NCBI GenBank assembly: GCA_034522075.1
Contig: JAXHLO010000006.1
Span: 487,087-551,086, forward strand
Source of the DNA: UBA7803 sp034522075
GTDB lineage: Bacteria; Pseudomonadota; Gammaproteobacteria; Pseudomonadales; Azotimanducaceae
Reading direction: 5' to 3'
DNA length: 64,000 bases
Shown: positions 37,564-47,776 of the stretch, piece after piece
Numbering within the stretch: position 1 is the stretch's first letter
How the letters are laid out: every line of letters starts with the position of its first letter
Position numbers and translations under genes: made by a program
The notes under the pieces: model-generated
The model's database searches: none
Told to the model about the DNA's origin: nothing
Seen by the model: the letters and a program-made list of their open reading frames with translations, nothing else

Positions 37564-39494
37564 CTACAGACCGCCCGGTCCGCAGTCTTCGGCCAGATAG
37601 CGCTCCAGCGACGAGAGCACCGCGAGGTGGTGCTGCGGGAACCACGGCAGGCTGTGCCAGAGGTCCGGGATCTCGAGATACTCTGTGTCTTTCTCCCGAT
37701 TCTGCAGCGCCCGGTGGAATTTGCGTGACTGATCCACCGGCACCCGCTGATCCCGGTCACCGTGGAAGATGAAGATGGGGATGCCCGCTTCGTCCGCCTC
37801 ATACAGAGGGGACAGCCCGCCGATGGTGGGATTCTGAAATTCGCGGTTGAACGGGTTCTCGAACGTGATCTTGTCGAAGGTGTCGAGTTCCGACAGGCCC
37901 GCGCCGGCGATGGCACATTGATACGGGCTGTTGGGGCGCACCGTGGCTGCCATGGCTGCGTAGCCGCCGTAGGAATAGCCGTAGATGGCGATCCGATCTT
38001 CCGCGGCGATGCCCTGATCTACCAGCCAGCGCGCACCGTCATCCTTGTCGTCCTGCATCTTCTGGCCCCATTCGCGGTCGCCGGCCCGCCACAGCTTCTG
38101 GCCCCAGCCTTCGGAACCCCGGTACTGGGGCTGCAGCACCGCGTAACCGCGGTTGGCCAGGAACTGGGCCCACCGGTCCCAGCCGAGATAATCCCGGGCC
38201 CAGGGGCCGCCATGGGGCATGATCACCGTGGGATAGGGCGCCTGCCCGGTGGTCGGGGTGGTGAGGAAGGCGGGAATTTCCAGACCGTCCCGGGCCTCGT
38301 AGCGGACGAACTCCATGGGTGCCAGCTCTGCCGGATCCAGATTGGGGAACGCCCTGCCGAGCGGGATGAGCTGCCGGCCGCTCACCAGCAGGCTGAAGGA
38401 GCCCGGTTCCCGCGGTCCCGAGGAGCGGATGACCACCAGATCCATGTTCCGGGTAGCCGACGTAATGCGGTGCACCTGGTCGTCGGGCAGTGCAGCGTCG
38501 ATCTGAGCCTGCAGCTGACGGTAAGTCGGGTCGGTGTACACCAGTTGCCGATCGGGTCCATCGACGTAGTAGCCGATCAGGTCGGATTCGCCGGGGTTTG
38601 GGAATCGCCGGGTTTCCAGGCCGGCGATTTCGTAGTCGTCATGCTCGAATACGGGGTCGCTGAGTTTGCGGGAGGCCGCGTCGTAGGTGCGTACGACAGC
38701 TTTGTCGCGGCCGCTGTTGTCATTGACGTAGATGGTGCCGTCCGCGGTGATCGTTATGCCGCCCAGCCCCACGCCTTCACGCTCGCGGGCGTAGAGTTTG
38801 AAGTGTTCTTCCCACGCATTGGTTTCCGGGTTCTTGAGGGACGTCACGATGTGGACGTCGTCGCCGCCGCCCTCGATCACCTGGCGGGTGGCCACATTAC
38901 CCAGGGTATCGATCCCGAAACTGCTGCGGTCGTCGCCGCGGAACACCCGGTTCGTGGTGAGCCGGTCGAGATTCAGTTCCAGAAACTCCTGGGTGCGCTG
39001 CAGGGTCGAAACGCTGATCAGGACTTTGTCCGGATCGTTGGTGAGCAGATTCACGACCTGCGCAGACTGGATGTCGTCCCGGTGGCCCATGAGCTTGCGG
39101 AAGCGCTTGCCCTTGGCATCGACGATGTAGGCGATGTCGCGGAACCAGAATGTAGGGCTTGCGCCCACCCGGTAGTCGAACTTCTGCCGTCCTACCACGA
39201 ACAGCGTATCGTCATTCAGCCAGGTCACGCCGATGACCTTGCTGTCATCGGGCCGGAACCGTCGCGGCGCCTTGGAAAGATCCCGGGTTTCCCAGACCGT
39301 CACATCAGGGGCATCGTTCACGGATCCCAGGGTCAGCGCCACCAGCCGGCTGCCGTTGAAATTGACTTGCACCTGGTCGATCACGGCATCGTGAATCCAG
39401 GCGTTCATGGGAATCTCTTCGCCGTAGCCTCGAATTGAAACCACCGCGGCTAAGCCCAGGAGCAGGAATGCGATCTATGCGTAGGCGTCTTCAT
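37564..39494 (-). CDS. S9-family prolyl oligopeptidase-like serine peptidase (signal peptide out of frame)
   Basis: About 643 residues with a seven-bladed propeller-like N-terminal part and an alpha/beta-hydrolase C-terminal domain. The catalytic Ser is in IYGYSYGGYAAM, Asp in FHGDRDQRVPV and His in IPDLWHSLPW. The conserved VIMPHGGPWARDYLGWDRW precedes the domain. The long frame begins only at 39444, but ATG 39494 in another frame encodes MKTPTH and, after one missing base near 39474, IAFLLLGLAAVVSIRG, a signal peptide. It is therefore probably periplasmic. It follows a TonB receptor gene on the same strand and may digest imported peptides. Confidence 0.9.
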
Positions 39495-42400
39495 GGCTTC
39501 ACTCGATTACGGTGGTTGGAAGCCCGCTGGAGGCTTGATCGGCTGGCTGTGAAAGGACCATTGCCCCGGCCGGCACCAGCCGGCCAGGGGGACGCGCTTG
39601 CGAGTGCTGCCTGCGATCGAAGCTCGTAGCCGAGCCTCACAGTGTAGGTGCGGCCGAACAGCGGGTAGCCCACGCCGGGCAGCGTGTTGAACACGCGGCC
39701 GGCGCTGAGCGAGCCGCTGCCGTCCGGAACGATGGGTGGATCCTCGTCCGTGATGTTGCGAATGACGCCCAGCACTCTCCACGCGCCCTCCGACCACCGC
39801 GCCGACAGCCTGTGGTAGAACCCTGGGACAGCGAGGTGTCCCGGTCGATGTTGGTGGTGCCCGGGTCGAAACCGGATCCTCCGACATCTTGCCGACCCAG
39901 TCGATGCGCCAGTTGAAGCGCCAGTTCTTCCAGTCGACGGTCAGGTCCATGTCGCCCTGCCACTCCGGATAGCCCCACTTCTTCTCGTAGTTCTGCTCCT
40001 CGCCTAGCAGTTTGGCACTGGACTCGTCAGTGTAGGTGACGGTGGAGTCGATGGAGAAGTCGAAGGTGTTGAAGGTGCGCTCGTAGGCGAAGTCGATGTC
40101 CGTACCGGCCCTGTGGAACTCGCCGACGTTGACGAACGACGCATCGATGGTGGTGAGGAAGCCATCATCGTCACGAGGCCCGAGGCGCTGACACAGCGGG
40201 CTAGAGAAGTCGATGGACGAGTAGCAGGCACCGATCACCGTGCCTGCGCCGAGATCCTGCACGGTGTTCTCGATGGTGATGTCCCACCAGGTGAGCGCCA
40301 GCGAGAAGCCGAGTTCGCCCGGCTGCCACACCATGCCGTAGGTCCAGGCGTCCGAGGTCTCGGCCTGCAGCGTTTCGGCACCGCCCGTGATGGTCATGAT
40401 GCCCGGCACGCCTGCGTCGGCGTAGCCTGGCGTCACCTGGGAGATACAGTTGTCGTACACCACGTCGCCGGGATCGAAGATGTCCTGGAAGTTGGTGCAC
40501 GGGTCCAGCAGCCCGCTGGCGAAGCCGGTCTGGTCACCGAGAAACTGCTCATACAGGTCCGGCGCCCGGAACGAGGTGCCGAGGGTGCCGCGCAGACGCA
40601 CGGCGGGAATAATCTGCCAGTTCAACGCCATCCGGTAGGTCTCGTCGTCGCCGAAGCTGTCGTAGTCGGTGTAGCGTCCGGAGCCGTTGAATATCAGCTC
40701 CTCGATGCCGGGCAGGCCGGCCAGCAGCGGCATTTCCACTTCGGCAAACACCTCGCGGACCTTGTCGGTACCCTTGGTGCGGCCGGCTGCGGTCAGACCC
40801 CACAGGTTGCCCGCCTGAGACTCGGGATTCGGTTTGTCGTCGATGGATTCCTCCCGGTACTCGAAGCCGATCACGCCCATCACCGCGCCCGCCGGCATTT
40901 CGAACAGCTGCCCGGTGGCATGGCCGGCGATCTGGAAGCTGTCGTAGTCCGTGGTGCCTTCGATTTCCTTGGTGAGGTAGTTCAGCACGTCGCTGCGGAA
41001 GCATGCCGCCAGCAGCGCATCTTCGGTGAACAGATCTGCGGCCACGCAGCCGGGGTTGTTGGCCAGATCGGCGCAGACCAGTTCGCCGTCGACGATCTCC
41101 GCGTCCAGGGACGCATCCACCTCGTTCTGCCAGCAGACTGTCGCTCGTGTAGGTGCCCTTGGAGTCGCCGTAGCCCACGTAGATGTCGTAGGTCCAGGTT
41201 GCCGACAGGTTGCCCTCCAGGCCGACGAACAGGTTGTAGCGGTCGATCTCCACGTGGGTGTTGGGGTCCAGCAGGCCGTAGCTGGGCAGCACCGGCTGGC
41301 CGGCGAAGCCGCCGAATGCCGCCAGCGGCCCGTTGGTGCCGAACGGGTTGGTCGGGTCCGTGGCGGGCCCACCTGCGGGAAGTACTGCCGCGGTAGCCGC
41401 CGTCGGCCCGGGTTTCCCGGCGGTTGTAGTAGAACTCGTAGTAGGCCGTGGCGCCCAGGTCACCGAAGGCGAAGTCGTAGCTGCCCAGGGTGCTGAAGGA
41501 GATCATGTCCGTCTCCTGGTTCATCTGCGCGATGTCCCAGCTGCGGTTGTCGCGATAGAAAGCGCCGGAGTTGTCCAGCGGCGTTTCCGGCACGGTGGCT
41601 GAACGTGCGATCGCCGCAGCCCTCGGATGGCCGGGTCAGAGATTGGGGTTGCTCGGGTCAGTGCCGGCCCCCAGGGTCGGGGCTTCGTAGCGGGCGAAGC
41701 CGAACGGGCCACGTTGCCGATGACCGTAGAATGAAGCCGAAGCGCAGCGGCTGGCCCGGGTCTCCGGTATCGGTGTCGCCCATGGTGCCGTCGCCGTCCC
41801 TGGTCGGTCAGGCGCGGGCCGGATGTCGCACTTCGGCGTCAGCCGACGTCCGAGTCGGCCAGATCTCTGTCCTGCTTGGTGTCCAGCTGAGCGCCGCCGG
41901 CCACGGCTCCAGTTGTCGCCGGTCGTGCCCCAGATGCCGTCGAGGATGTACTCGTGGCCCTCGAAGAACTCCGGGACCCGGTAGGTGACGTCCACGCTCG
42001 AAGCCGTCGATGGCGGTCCGGGTGATGACGTTCACCACACCGGCCACGGCGTCTGCGCCGTAGATCGACGAGGCGCCGTCTTTGAGGATCTCGTAGCGGT
42101 TGATGATACCGTCGGGGATGGCCGACAGGTCCACCCGAGTTGGTGGCGCCGCGCACACCGGAAGGCGGCCCAGCGCTTGCCGTTGACGAGGACCAGCGGA
42201 GCGCTGCGCCGCCGAGGCCGCGCAAGGAGATCTCGTAGGCGCCGGGTCCGCCGTCGGTGACGAAGCCCGAGAACGAATCGTCGACCTGCTGGCCGCTGGC
42301 AACCGAGGAGTTCTGCAGGATCTCGCCCGCGTTGAGCAGGCCCGCCAGGGCCGACTTCTCGGAGGTGATGACCTGGATCGGTGCGCTGGACGAGAACTCG

Positions 42401-42594
42401 TCGCGGCGGATACGCGACCCGGTGACCACGATCTGCTCCACGGGCCCGGACTGGTAATCCTCAGGCTCCGCCGTCTGGCCCGGAACGACCTGGGATTCGA
42501 GGGATTCATCCTCTTGCGCGAACGCAAAACCGTAGAACGCCGCTGCGCTGACCACAGTCAGGCGCAGAAGTGCCGTTCCTGATAGGAATTTCAT
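39491..42594 (-). pseudogene. TonB-dependent receptor broken by several frame shifts
   Basis: The signal peptide MKFLSGTALLRLTVVSAAAF and the Ton-box/plug start VEQIVVTGSRIRRDEFSS are in one frame. YEILKDGASSIYGADAVAGV and VNVITR are in a second, and later segments use further frames. The long barrel section (41100-39850) includes LRGTLGTSFRAPDLYEQFLG and the C-terminal LPGVGYPLFGRTYTVRLGYE is in yet another. In all about 950-1000 residues of a large Caulobacter-type receptor with at least six breaks, most of them at 41400-42250. Key motifs remain intact, so I favour assembly error. Substrate unknown; the adjacent S9 peptidase suggests peptides. Confidence 0.82.
39563..39590 (-). other. GC-rich hairpin near the end of the TonB receptor gene
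   Basis: CCCCGGCCGGC (39564-39574) pairs with GCCGGCCAGGGG (39579-39590) around ACCA, eleven base pairs with one bulged A. No T-run follows on either strand, so it is not a standard intrinsic terminator. Its place at the junction between receptor and S9 peptidase could allow RNA processing or partial attenuation. This is inferred only from structure. Confidence 0.4.
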
Positions 42595-42828
42595 GTGTAC
42601 CCCTTAGCAAGTTTTCTTTTTGCCAGAAGGGCGGTTTTTTGGTGGTGATCCAGCGAAACTACGGCGCCGGGGACATGCTGCCTGTCCTCTCTAACGGAGG
42701 AATCTGGGTACCATGCCAGTCAACGCAAGCTGGATCGGCCTTTCAGGCGCACCCCCGCCACCCCTAACGCTGTGGATAAGCCTACGGTAAAACGAGGGAC
42801 AGAGGCAAGGGACAGAAGCAGGCTCGAG

Positions 42829-43137
42829 CTAAAAGCGCCGAACGAACCGAATCTCCTCCAGCGACAAGCTCATCTGTTTGCGTTCCCCCCGCCAGACCAG
42901 GGATAAACCGTCGTCGGCACCCTTCTCGTCGCGGGCGCCGATGTACCAGGAATCGGATAGCCGCCAGCCGATGACCTGAGTGGCGGAATCCAGATCATGC
43001 GCGCTGATGCCCATGGCATAGGCGTCGGCGAATGCTGCAGCGAAGGTTGAACCTCCAGCGGGGTCGTCGGCGCTCACCGAGGCAGCCGGCAGGGCCAGGA
43101 CGATGAGGGCGATAACACTGCTCAGCAGCGTGCGCAT
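42829..43137 (-). CDS. Small exported hypothetical protein
   Basis: 102 residues: a signal peptide MRTLLSSVIALIVLALPAAS followed by about 80 residues with no recognised domain. WRLSDSWYIGARDEKG and the final KQMSLSLEEIRFVRRF suggest a compact beta-rich fold. There is no cysteine in the mature part. It lies between the TonB receptor start and the GPH transporter on the same strand, with gaps of about 230 and 150 bases, so it may have its own promoter. Function unknown. Confidence 0.6.
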   Translation of the reverse strand: MRTLLSSVIALIVLALPAASVSADDPAGGSTFAAAFADAYAMGISAHDLDSATQVIGWRLSDSWYIGARDEKGADDGLSLVWRGERKQMSLSLEEIRFVRRF

Positions 43138-43288
43138 GACGTGTCTCCGCGACCGGGGATTGAGTTCGGCCAGTCTGTCAGGTCACTCTGCAAGCCGCGG
43201 TTAGACACGCGTGAACGTTGAAGGAACAATTCTGTATGAATACTGGAGCTCAACCCTTTGAAATAAATGAGGTTGTTGGTGCCTTGCG

Positions 43289-44647
43289 CTAGCCGCGTGC
43301 TTCCCGCCGCTGGTAGGCGAGGCGCAGGCGCTCGAGGCGCACTCTGCTGATCGGGTAGCGTACGATGACGGCGATGGCGATGAGATAGAGCAGCGGTGGC
43401 AGCAGCGCAATGGTGTATCGAAGGGCGTCGATTTCGGCCGGGCTGTTGTCGGATCGAGGGTCGAAGCCGAACAATCCCAGCAGCGGCAGCGAGATGCCGA
43501 CCGCCAGGGCCTGGGTCGTCTTCGAGCCCAGCGACCAGGCAGCCATGTAGGCGCCGGCGATGTTGTCGCGGCTGCGGCGGGCGGCAAGCTCGATCACGTC
43601 GGCCTTCATGGACATGGAGAGAGCCAGGAAGTTGCCGCCGGCAAAGCCGATCACGGCGGTAATCAGCACGAAGGGCACCAGATCTCCGGGCCCGAGCAAT
43701 AGATAGGCTGGCGTTGCCAGGGCCATCACCAGGGTGCCGCACATCCAGGCTTCGCGTTTGCCGATGCGCTGTGACAGCCAGACCCAGAATGGCAGCCCGA
43801 GAATGTTCACCGCGAAGTAGGCCAGAAGAATGGGTTGAGCATGCCTCTCGAGATCCATGGCGAACGTGGTGAAAAGCATGAACAGCGTGCCGATCATGGT
43901 GGTGCCCAGAGACATCAGCGTGAAGCCGAGAAACAGCACCAGAAACGAGCCGTTCCTCGCCATGATGCTCAGGTTACGCAGAATCGGCTGCGGCGCCGAC
44001 GGAATCATCACCCGTTCCGGCAACCGCCATAGCGTCAACCCGACCAGCAGCGGCAGGAGCACCAGTGCCATGCCGCCGATGATTACCAGAGCCTCGCTGG
44101 CCACGCCCCCATAGCCGAACAACTGGGATGCCGCCACCGGCACCAGCAGGACGCTGATGTTGCCCGTATAGCCGAAGAACTGACGCCAGCCGGTGATGCG
44201 CGTGCGCTCGTGAAAGTCGTCTGACAGCTCCGCCCCCCAGGCATAGTAGGGGATGTTGATCATGGTCCAGCCGAACCAGAGCACGATCGACCAGACGAAC
44301 AGATACGTGTGGGTGACCTGACCGCTGGGCGCGAACAGTTGGTAGGCGGCCACCATCATTATCGGCACGCCGGCGGCCATCCAGGGTTTGCGGCGGCCGA
44401 AGCGGCCCCCGGTGCGGTCCGAAAGCGCGCCGATCAGGGGGTCGGTTATCACGTCGCTGATGCGGGCCACCATCAGCAGCAGGCCGATGGTGGTGATGTC
44501 CAGGCCGAGATCGCGGGAATAGAAAAACGGCAGGTACAGCGACATGGGAATGACTGCCAGGTACACGGCAAATTCCGGCAGGCCGAACAGGGCAAGCTGT
44601 GTGCGCCGCAAGGGTCTGGCCGCCGTGCCGGCTTTGGCGCTGGTCAT
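43289..44647 (-). CDS. GPH-family sugar:cation symporter (MelB-like MFS)
   Basis: 452 residues with twelve hydrophobic helices. Family marks are YLPFFYSRDLGLD, the helix 2-3 motif DPLIGALSDRTGGRFGRRKP with its cluster of Asp and Arg residues for cation binding and gating, and WTMINIPYYAWGAELSDDFH with ERTRI. These match the glycoside-pentoside-hexuronide:cation symporters. A glycoside or sugar acid is the likely substrate; the galactoside genes lie 9 kb away, so no direct link is shown. The gene is intact, unlike several neighbours. Confidence 0.9.
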   Translation of the reverse strand: MTSAKAGTAARPLRRTQLALFGLPEFAVYLAVIPMSLYLPFFYSRDLGLDITTIGLLLMVARISDVITDPLIGALSDRTGGRFGRRKPWMAAGVPIMMVAAYQLFAPSGQVTHTYLFVWSIVLWFGWTMINIPYYAWGAELSDDFHERTRITGWRQFFGYTGNISVLLVPVAASQLFGYGGVASEALVIIGGMALVLLPLLVGLTLWRLPERVMIPSAPQPILRNLSIMARNGSFLVLFLGFTLMSLGTTMIGTLFMLFTTFAMDLERHAQPILLAYFAVNILGLPFWVWLSQRIGKREAWMCGTLVMALATPAYLLLGPGDLVPFVLITAVIGFAGGNFLALSMSMKADVIELAARRSRDNIAGAYMAAWSLGSKTTQALAVGISLPLLGLFGFDPRSDNSPAEIDALRYTIALLPPLLYLIAIAVIVRYPISRVRLERLRLAYQRREARG

Positions 44648-44807
44648 GATAGTTCGCTAGCTAAGCATAAGGGTCCGGGATTTTACTGGATTGGCGGGCC
44701 CCGAGTATAAGGTCGCCGCGAGCCGCTGCTGCTCTCCGAGCGCGCATCTTTGGTCTTTCGCGGTATTCTTGGCAGCTTAGATTGTCGTCCAGTCGATAGG
44801 AGAGCTC

Positions 44808-45365
44808 ATGCGCAAAGCTTGCTTTTTTCTACTTCTGTTCAGCGCCGTTCCCGCTGTGGTCGCCGCGGCGCAGCCGCGCATCGTCCACGGCGACGATGTC
44901 TCCAGGATGCCGTTTCCCGGTCATGACACGGCGCTACTGGCCGATGCGGCCAGCACACCGGGTGCCGCTGCCGTCCTCGAGCTCGACCTGCCTCCGCGAA
45001 CCTTCGGCGCGCCGCCGCACATCCATGCCCGCGAGGACGAGTTTTTTTACGTAGTTCAGGGGCAGGTGGAGTTTCTCGACCGCGATCAGCGCCAATTGGC
45101 CGGTCCTGGCTCACTGGTTGTGTTGCCGCGAGGGCATCTTCACGGCTTCTGGAATCCAACCGATACGCCGGCAAAGATGCTGCTCATCGTCACGCCCGGC
45201 GAGTTCGCCAGCTTTTTCGATGACGTGGTGGCAGAGATCGAGCGTACCAATGCCGATACCCCGGAGCGCATCGGCGAGCTCATCGCCCGGGCGGCGGCCG
45301 CGCGCGAGGTAGAGATCCGCATGGACGCTTTGCCCGCGGGCGTTATGGAGTCATTGGCAGACTAG
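44808..45365 (+). CDS. Exported cupin-domain protein
   Basis: 185 residues with a signal peptide MRKACFFLLLFSAVPAVVAA. The cupin motif 1 is recognisable as PPHIHAREDEFFYVVQGQVE, with His, His and Glu placed for metal binding, and motif 2 as GSLVVLPRGHLHGFWN with the second-motif His. The C-terminal helix-rich end (FFDDVVAEIERT) is common in quercetinase-like cupins. GGAGAG precedes the ATG at good distance. It could be a metal-dependent dioxygenase or isomerase in the periplasm. It stands alone, divergent from the GPH symporter. Confidence 0.85.
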   Translation: MRKACFFLLLFSAVPAVVAAAQPRIVHGDDVSRMPFPGHDTALLADAASTPGAAAVLELDLPPRTFGAPPHIHAREDEFFYVVQGQVEFLDRDQRQLAGPGSLVVLPRGHLHGFWNPTDTPAKMLLIVTPGEFASFFDDVVAEIERTNADTPERIGELIARAAAAREVEIRMDALPAGVMESLAD

Positions 45366-45394
45366 CATCGGGTAGCGCCGTCAACGCACCCCGC

Positions 45395-45550
45395 TCAGAA
45401 CCAGCTTTCTGTATGCGGCGTCCGGTGTAGAGCTTGGTGGCATAGAGGTTGCCGGCGGAATCGACGTCGATGCTGTGCGGCTGCTGCCCAACCGCTATTC
45501 GGATAAGCTGGGTCCATCGGGGCACGCTGCTCGCATCGATCGGCGCCCCG
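45395..45550 (-). pseudogene. C-terminal remnant of an NHL-repeat beta-propeller gene
   Basis: On the minus strand, between the cupin and DUF3185 genes, an open stretch reads QPHSIDVDSAGNLYATKLYT followed by GRRIQK. This is the typical last blade of NHL/SMP-30-like propellers such as peptidyl-alpha-hydroxyglycine lyase relatives (PHgisVDseGNlYv...GRRvQKF). A one-base correction after QK gives a stop at 45395. Nothing homologous continues upstream past about 45550, where the small DUF3185 gene begins. It therefore looks like a decayed or truncated end of a lost gene. Confidence 0.55.
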
Positions 45551-45570
45551 GATCTCAGGAGGTCTCCAAT

Positions 45571-45768
45571 ATGAAACCCAATCAGATCATTGCCATCGCC
45601 CTGCTGATCGGTGCCGTGGTGCTGGCTTACTTCGGCTACCAATCTACTCAGAGTCTCACCGAGCAGGTCCACGAGTCGCTGACCGGCAGGTTCACGGATG
45701 AAACCGTGTGGTACTTCGTGCTCGCCGCCGTGTGCGCTGTGGCAGGCTTCGTGATGCTGCGGCGCTGA
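45571..45768 (+). CDS. DUF3185-family small membrane protein
   Basis: 65 residues from ATG 45571, with an AGGAGG binding site upstream. Two hydrophobic helices (IIAIALLIGAVVLAYFGY and WYFVLAAVCAVAGFVMLRR) flank a polar loop QSTQSLTEQVHESLTGRFTD, which is the conserved core of DUF3185. The family is widespread in proteobacteria and has no known function. It is four bases upstream of the amidase gene, probably in the same transcript, though a functional link is not evident. Confidence 0.88.
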   Translation: MKPNQIIAIALLIGAVVLAYFGYQSTQSLTEQVHESLTGRFTDETVWYFVLAAVCAVAGFVMLRR

Positions 45769-45771
45769 CCA

Positions 45772-47190
45772 ATGGAAGATCTGCCGTTTCTCCCGGCTAC
45801 GGTGCTGGGTGATCGTATCCGCAGCGGCGCGGTATCGCCGGTGCAGCTGTGCGAGCTCTATCTGCAGCGCATTCGCGAGTTTGACCCGGAGCTGCACGCG
45901 TTCCGGCTGGTTGCGGAAGATCGGGCCCTGGCCGCAGCGGAAGCAGCCGAGCGGCAACTGCGCGCGGGCATCGATCTCGGACCCCTGCACGGTATTCCCT
46001 ACGTGACCAAAGATCTGTTCGACGTAGCTGGCCTGCCCACCACGGCGGGCTCGCGCACTCTCGAGGACAACGTCTCAACAAGCGATGCCACGGTCATTCG
46101 CCGGTTGTCTGCCGCCGGCATGGTGTTGCTCGGCAAGACGAATACCGTGGAGTTCGCCTTCGGCTCGGTGGGGGTCAATCACAGCCACGGCACACCGCGT
46201 AATCCCTGGGTACAGCGTCATCATGTGCCGGGCGGGTCGAGCAGCGGTTCCGCCGTGGCGGTGGCCGCGGGCCTCACGGCCATGGCCACGGGCACGGATA
46301 CAGCGTGCTCAGTGCGCACACCGGCAGCCCTGTGCGGCATCGTGGGGTTGAAGACCACGGTTGGTCGGGTCGGCCGCACCGGCGTCTATCCCCTCAGCGA
46401 GACCCTGGACTCCGTCGGCACGCTGGCCCGCAGCGTGGCGGATGCTGCCATCATGTTCAGTGCCATGCAGGGGCCCGATGCCGACGATGCAAGCACGCGC
46501 GGCGTCGCCGATATCGACGTGCTGTCCTCGCTGCATGGCGGCGTCGCCGGCATGCGCCTGGCATTTGCGGAAGGCCTGCTGTTCGAGACACTCGATCCCG
46601 AGGTGGAGCAGGCCGTGCGTGCCTGCAGGGAGGTTTTCCAGGATCTCGGCGCCCAGCTCTCCAGCGTGGAATTTACCGAAGCCCGCGAGGTCATGGCCCG
46701 GCCCAGTGTGATTTCCCAGGTGGAAGGTTATGCCGTCAACGCAGCACTTCTGGAACAGCGGCCGGACGAGCTCGATCCGGTGGTGCGCGACCGTATGCGC
46801 CCCGGCGGCGAGGTCCGGGCCGTAGACTACCGCAACCAGCTGCGGGCCCTGGAGCCCTTGCGCCGGCGTGCGGCGCGGCGCTTCGCCGATGTGGACGTAC
46901 TGCTGGCACCCACCTGCATGATTCCCGCCCGCCCCGTCGATGAGGTGGATGCGGACTTTGCTACCTACATGGGTTACGCGGGCAATTACCTGCGCAACTG
47001 CTTTGTCGGCAACCTGTTGAACCTGTGCGCGGTGAGCGTCCCGTGCGGCTTCACGGCAGCGGGTCTGCCGGTGGGTCTGATGATCTATGCGGCACCCTTC
47101 CGGGAAGACAAGGCGCTGCGGGTAGCCCAGGCTTTCGAGGAGGCGACGCCGTGGCACACCCGACGTCCCGGGTTGGGTCCATCACGCTGA
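45772..47190 (+). CDS. Amidase-signature family enzyme
   Basis: 472 residues. The Ser-cisSer-Lys triad can be placed: Lys in PYVTKDLFDVAG, cis-Ser in VPGGSSSGSAVAV, and the nucleophile Ser in GTDTACSVRTPAALCG. Most members have DTGGS at the last position, so DTACS is slightly unusual but keeps the serine. The enzyme hydrolyses an amide to acid and ammonia. It has no signal peptide. It is a stand-alone amidase rather than GatA, as no gatB or gatC is nearby. It follows the DUF3185 gene by three bases. Confidence 0.92.
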   Translation: MEDLPFLPATVLGDRIRSGAVSPVQLCELYLQRIREFDPELHAFRLVAEDRALAAAEAAERQLRAGIDLGPLHGIPYVTKDLFDVAGLPTTAGSRTLEDNVSTSDATVIRRLSAAGMVLLGKTNTVEFAFGSVGVNHSHGTPRNPWVQRHHVPGGSSSGSAVAVAAGLTAMATGTDTACSVRTPAALCGIVGLKTTVGRVGRTGVYPLSETLDSVGTLARSVADAAIMFSAMQGPDADDASTRGVADIDVLSSLHGGVAGMRLAFAEGLLFETLDPEVEQAVRACREVFQDLGAQLSSVEFTEAREVMARPSVISQVEGYAVNAALLEQRPDELDPVVRDRMRPGGEVRAVDYRNQLRALEPLRRRAARRFADVDVLLAPTCMIPARPVDEVDADFATYMGYAGNYLRNCFVGNLLNLCAVSVPCGFTAAGLPVGLMIYAAPFREDKALRVAQAFEEATPWHTRRPGLGPSR

Positions 47191-47220
47191 ATTCACGACG
47201 GAAACCGCAGTCTCATCAGT

Positions 47221-47748
47221 ATGATCACCGGCTCAGCCACACACCCTCCGATGGTAGAATTCAGCGTGCCGCGGGTTCGTGCCGCGGCGACGAGGGACCT
47301 GGAGGCCGTCAACGCCATCGTTACCGACGCAGTGCTCGCCTGGCCCATGGCGGAGCGTCTGAAGCGCATCGCGCTGCGCGTGTTGCGCTACGACGGGCAC
47401 GACTTCGATGACATGCAGATGCTCGTCGCCGAATTCGGCGAGCAACCGGCCGGAGTCGCGGTGTGGGACGCCGAGACAGCTTATCGAAGCAGGACCGGTC
47501 GGCGCGGGGCGCTGCTGCATGGTCTGTATGTGCGCCCGCAGATGCAACGGGCAGGCATAGGTACAACCCTGCAGTGTCACGTGGCCGAAGCGGCCGCCCT
47601 GCGAGGGTTCGAGGGGCTGATCGTCAAGTCTGAACGGGTCTCCGTGGAATACTTCGAGCACTGTGGCTATGCACGTCTGTCCGAGGACGGTGTCGATGGA
47701 CTGCAGTATCCATACCTGTTCTGGCGCGGATTAACGGCGTTTTCGTGA
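47221..47748 (+). CDS. GNAT-family N-acetyltransferase
   Basis: 175 residues (the start could also be the internal ATG of MVEFSVPRVRAA). The acetyl-CoA motif is LHGLYVRPQMQRAGIGTTLQ, followed by ERVSVEYFEHCGYARLS. The Q-x-x-G-x-G/A form is complete. It lies 30 bases after the amidase gene on the same strand and may be cotranscribed. The substrate is not evident, and the protein is not a close copy of the GNAT protein at 36 kb. Confidence 0.85.
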   Translation: MITGSATHPPMVEFSVPRVRAAATRDLEAVNAIVTDAVLAWPMAERLKRIALRVLRYDGHDFDDMQMLVAEFGEQPAGVAVWDAETAYRSRTGRRGALLHGLYVRPQMQRAGIGTTLQCHVAEAAALRGFEGLIVKSERVSVEYFEHCGYARLSEDGVDGLQYPYLFWRGLTAFS

Positions 47749-47776
47749 AGCAGCCGATACGGCTTCGAAGTATGGA

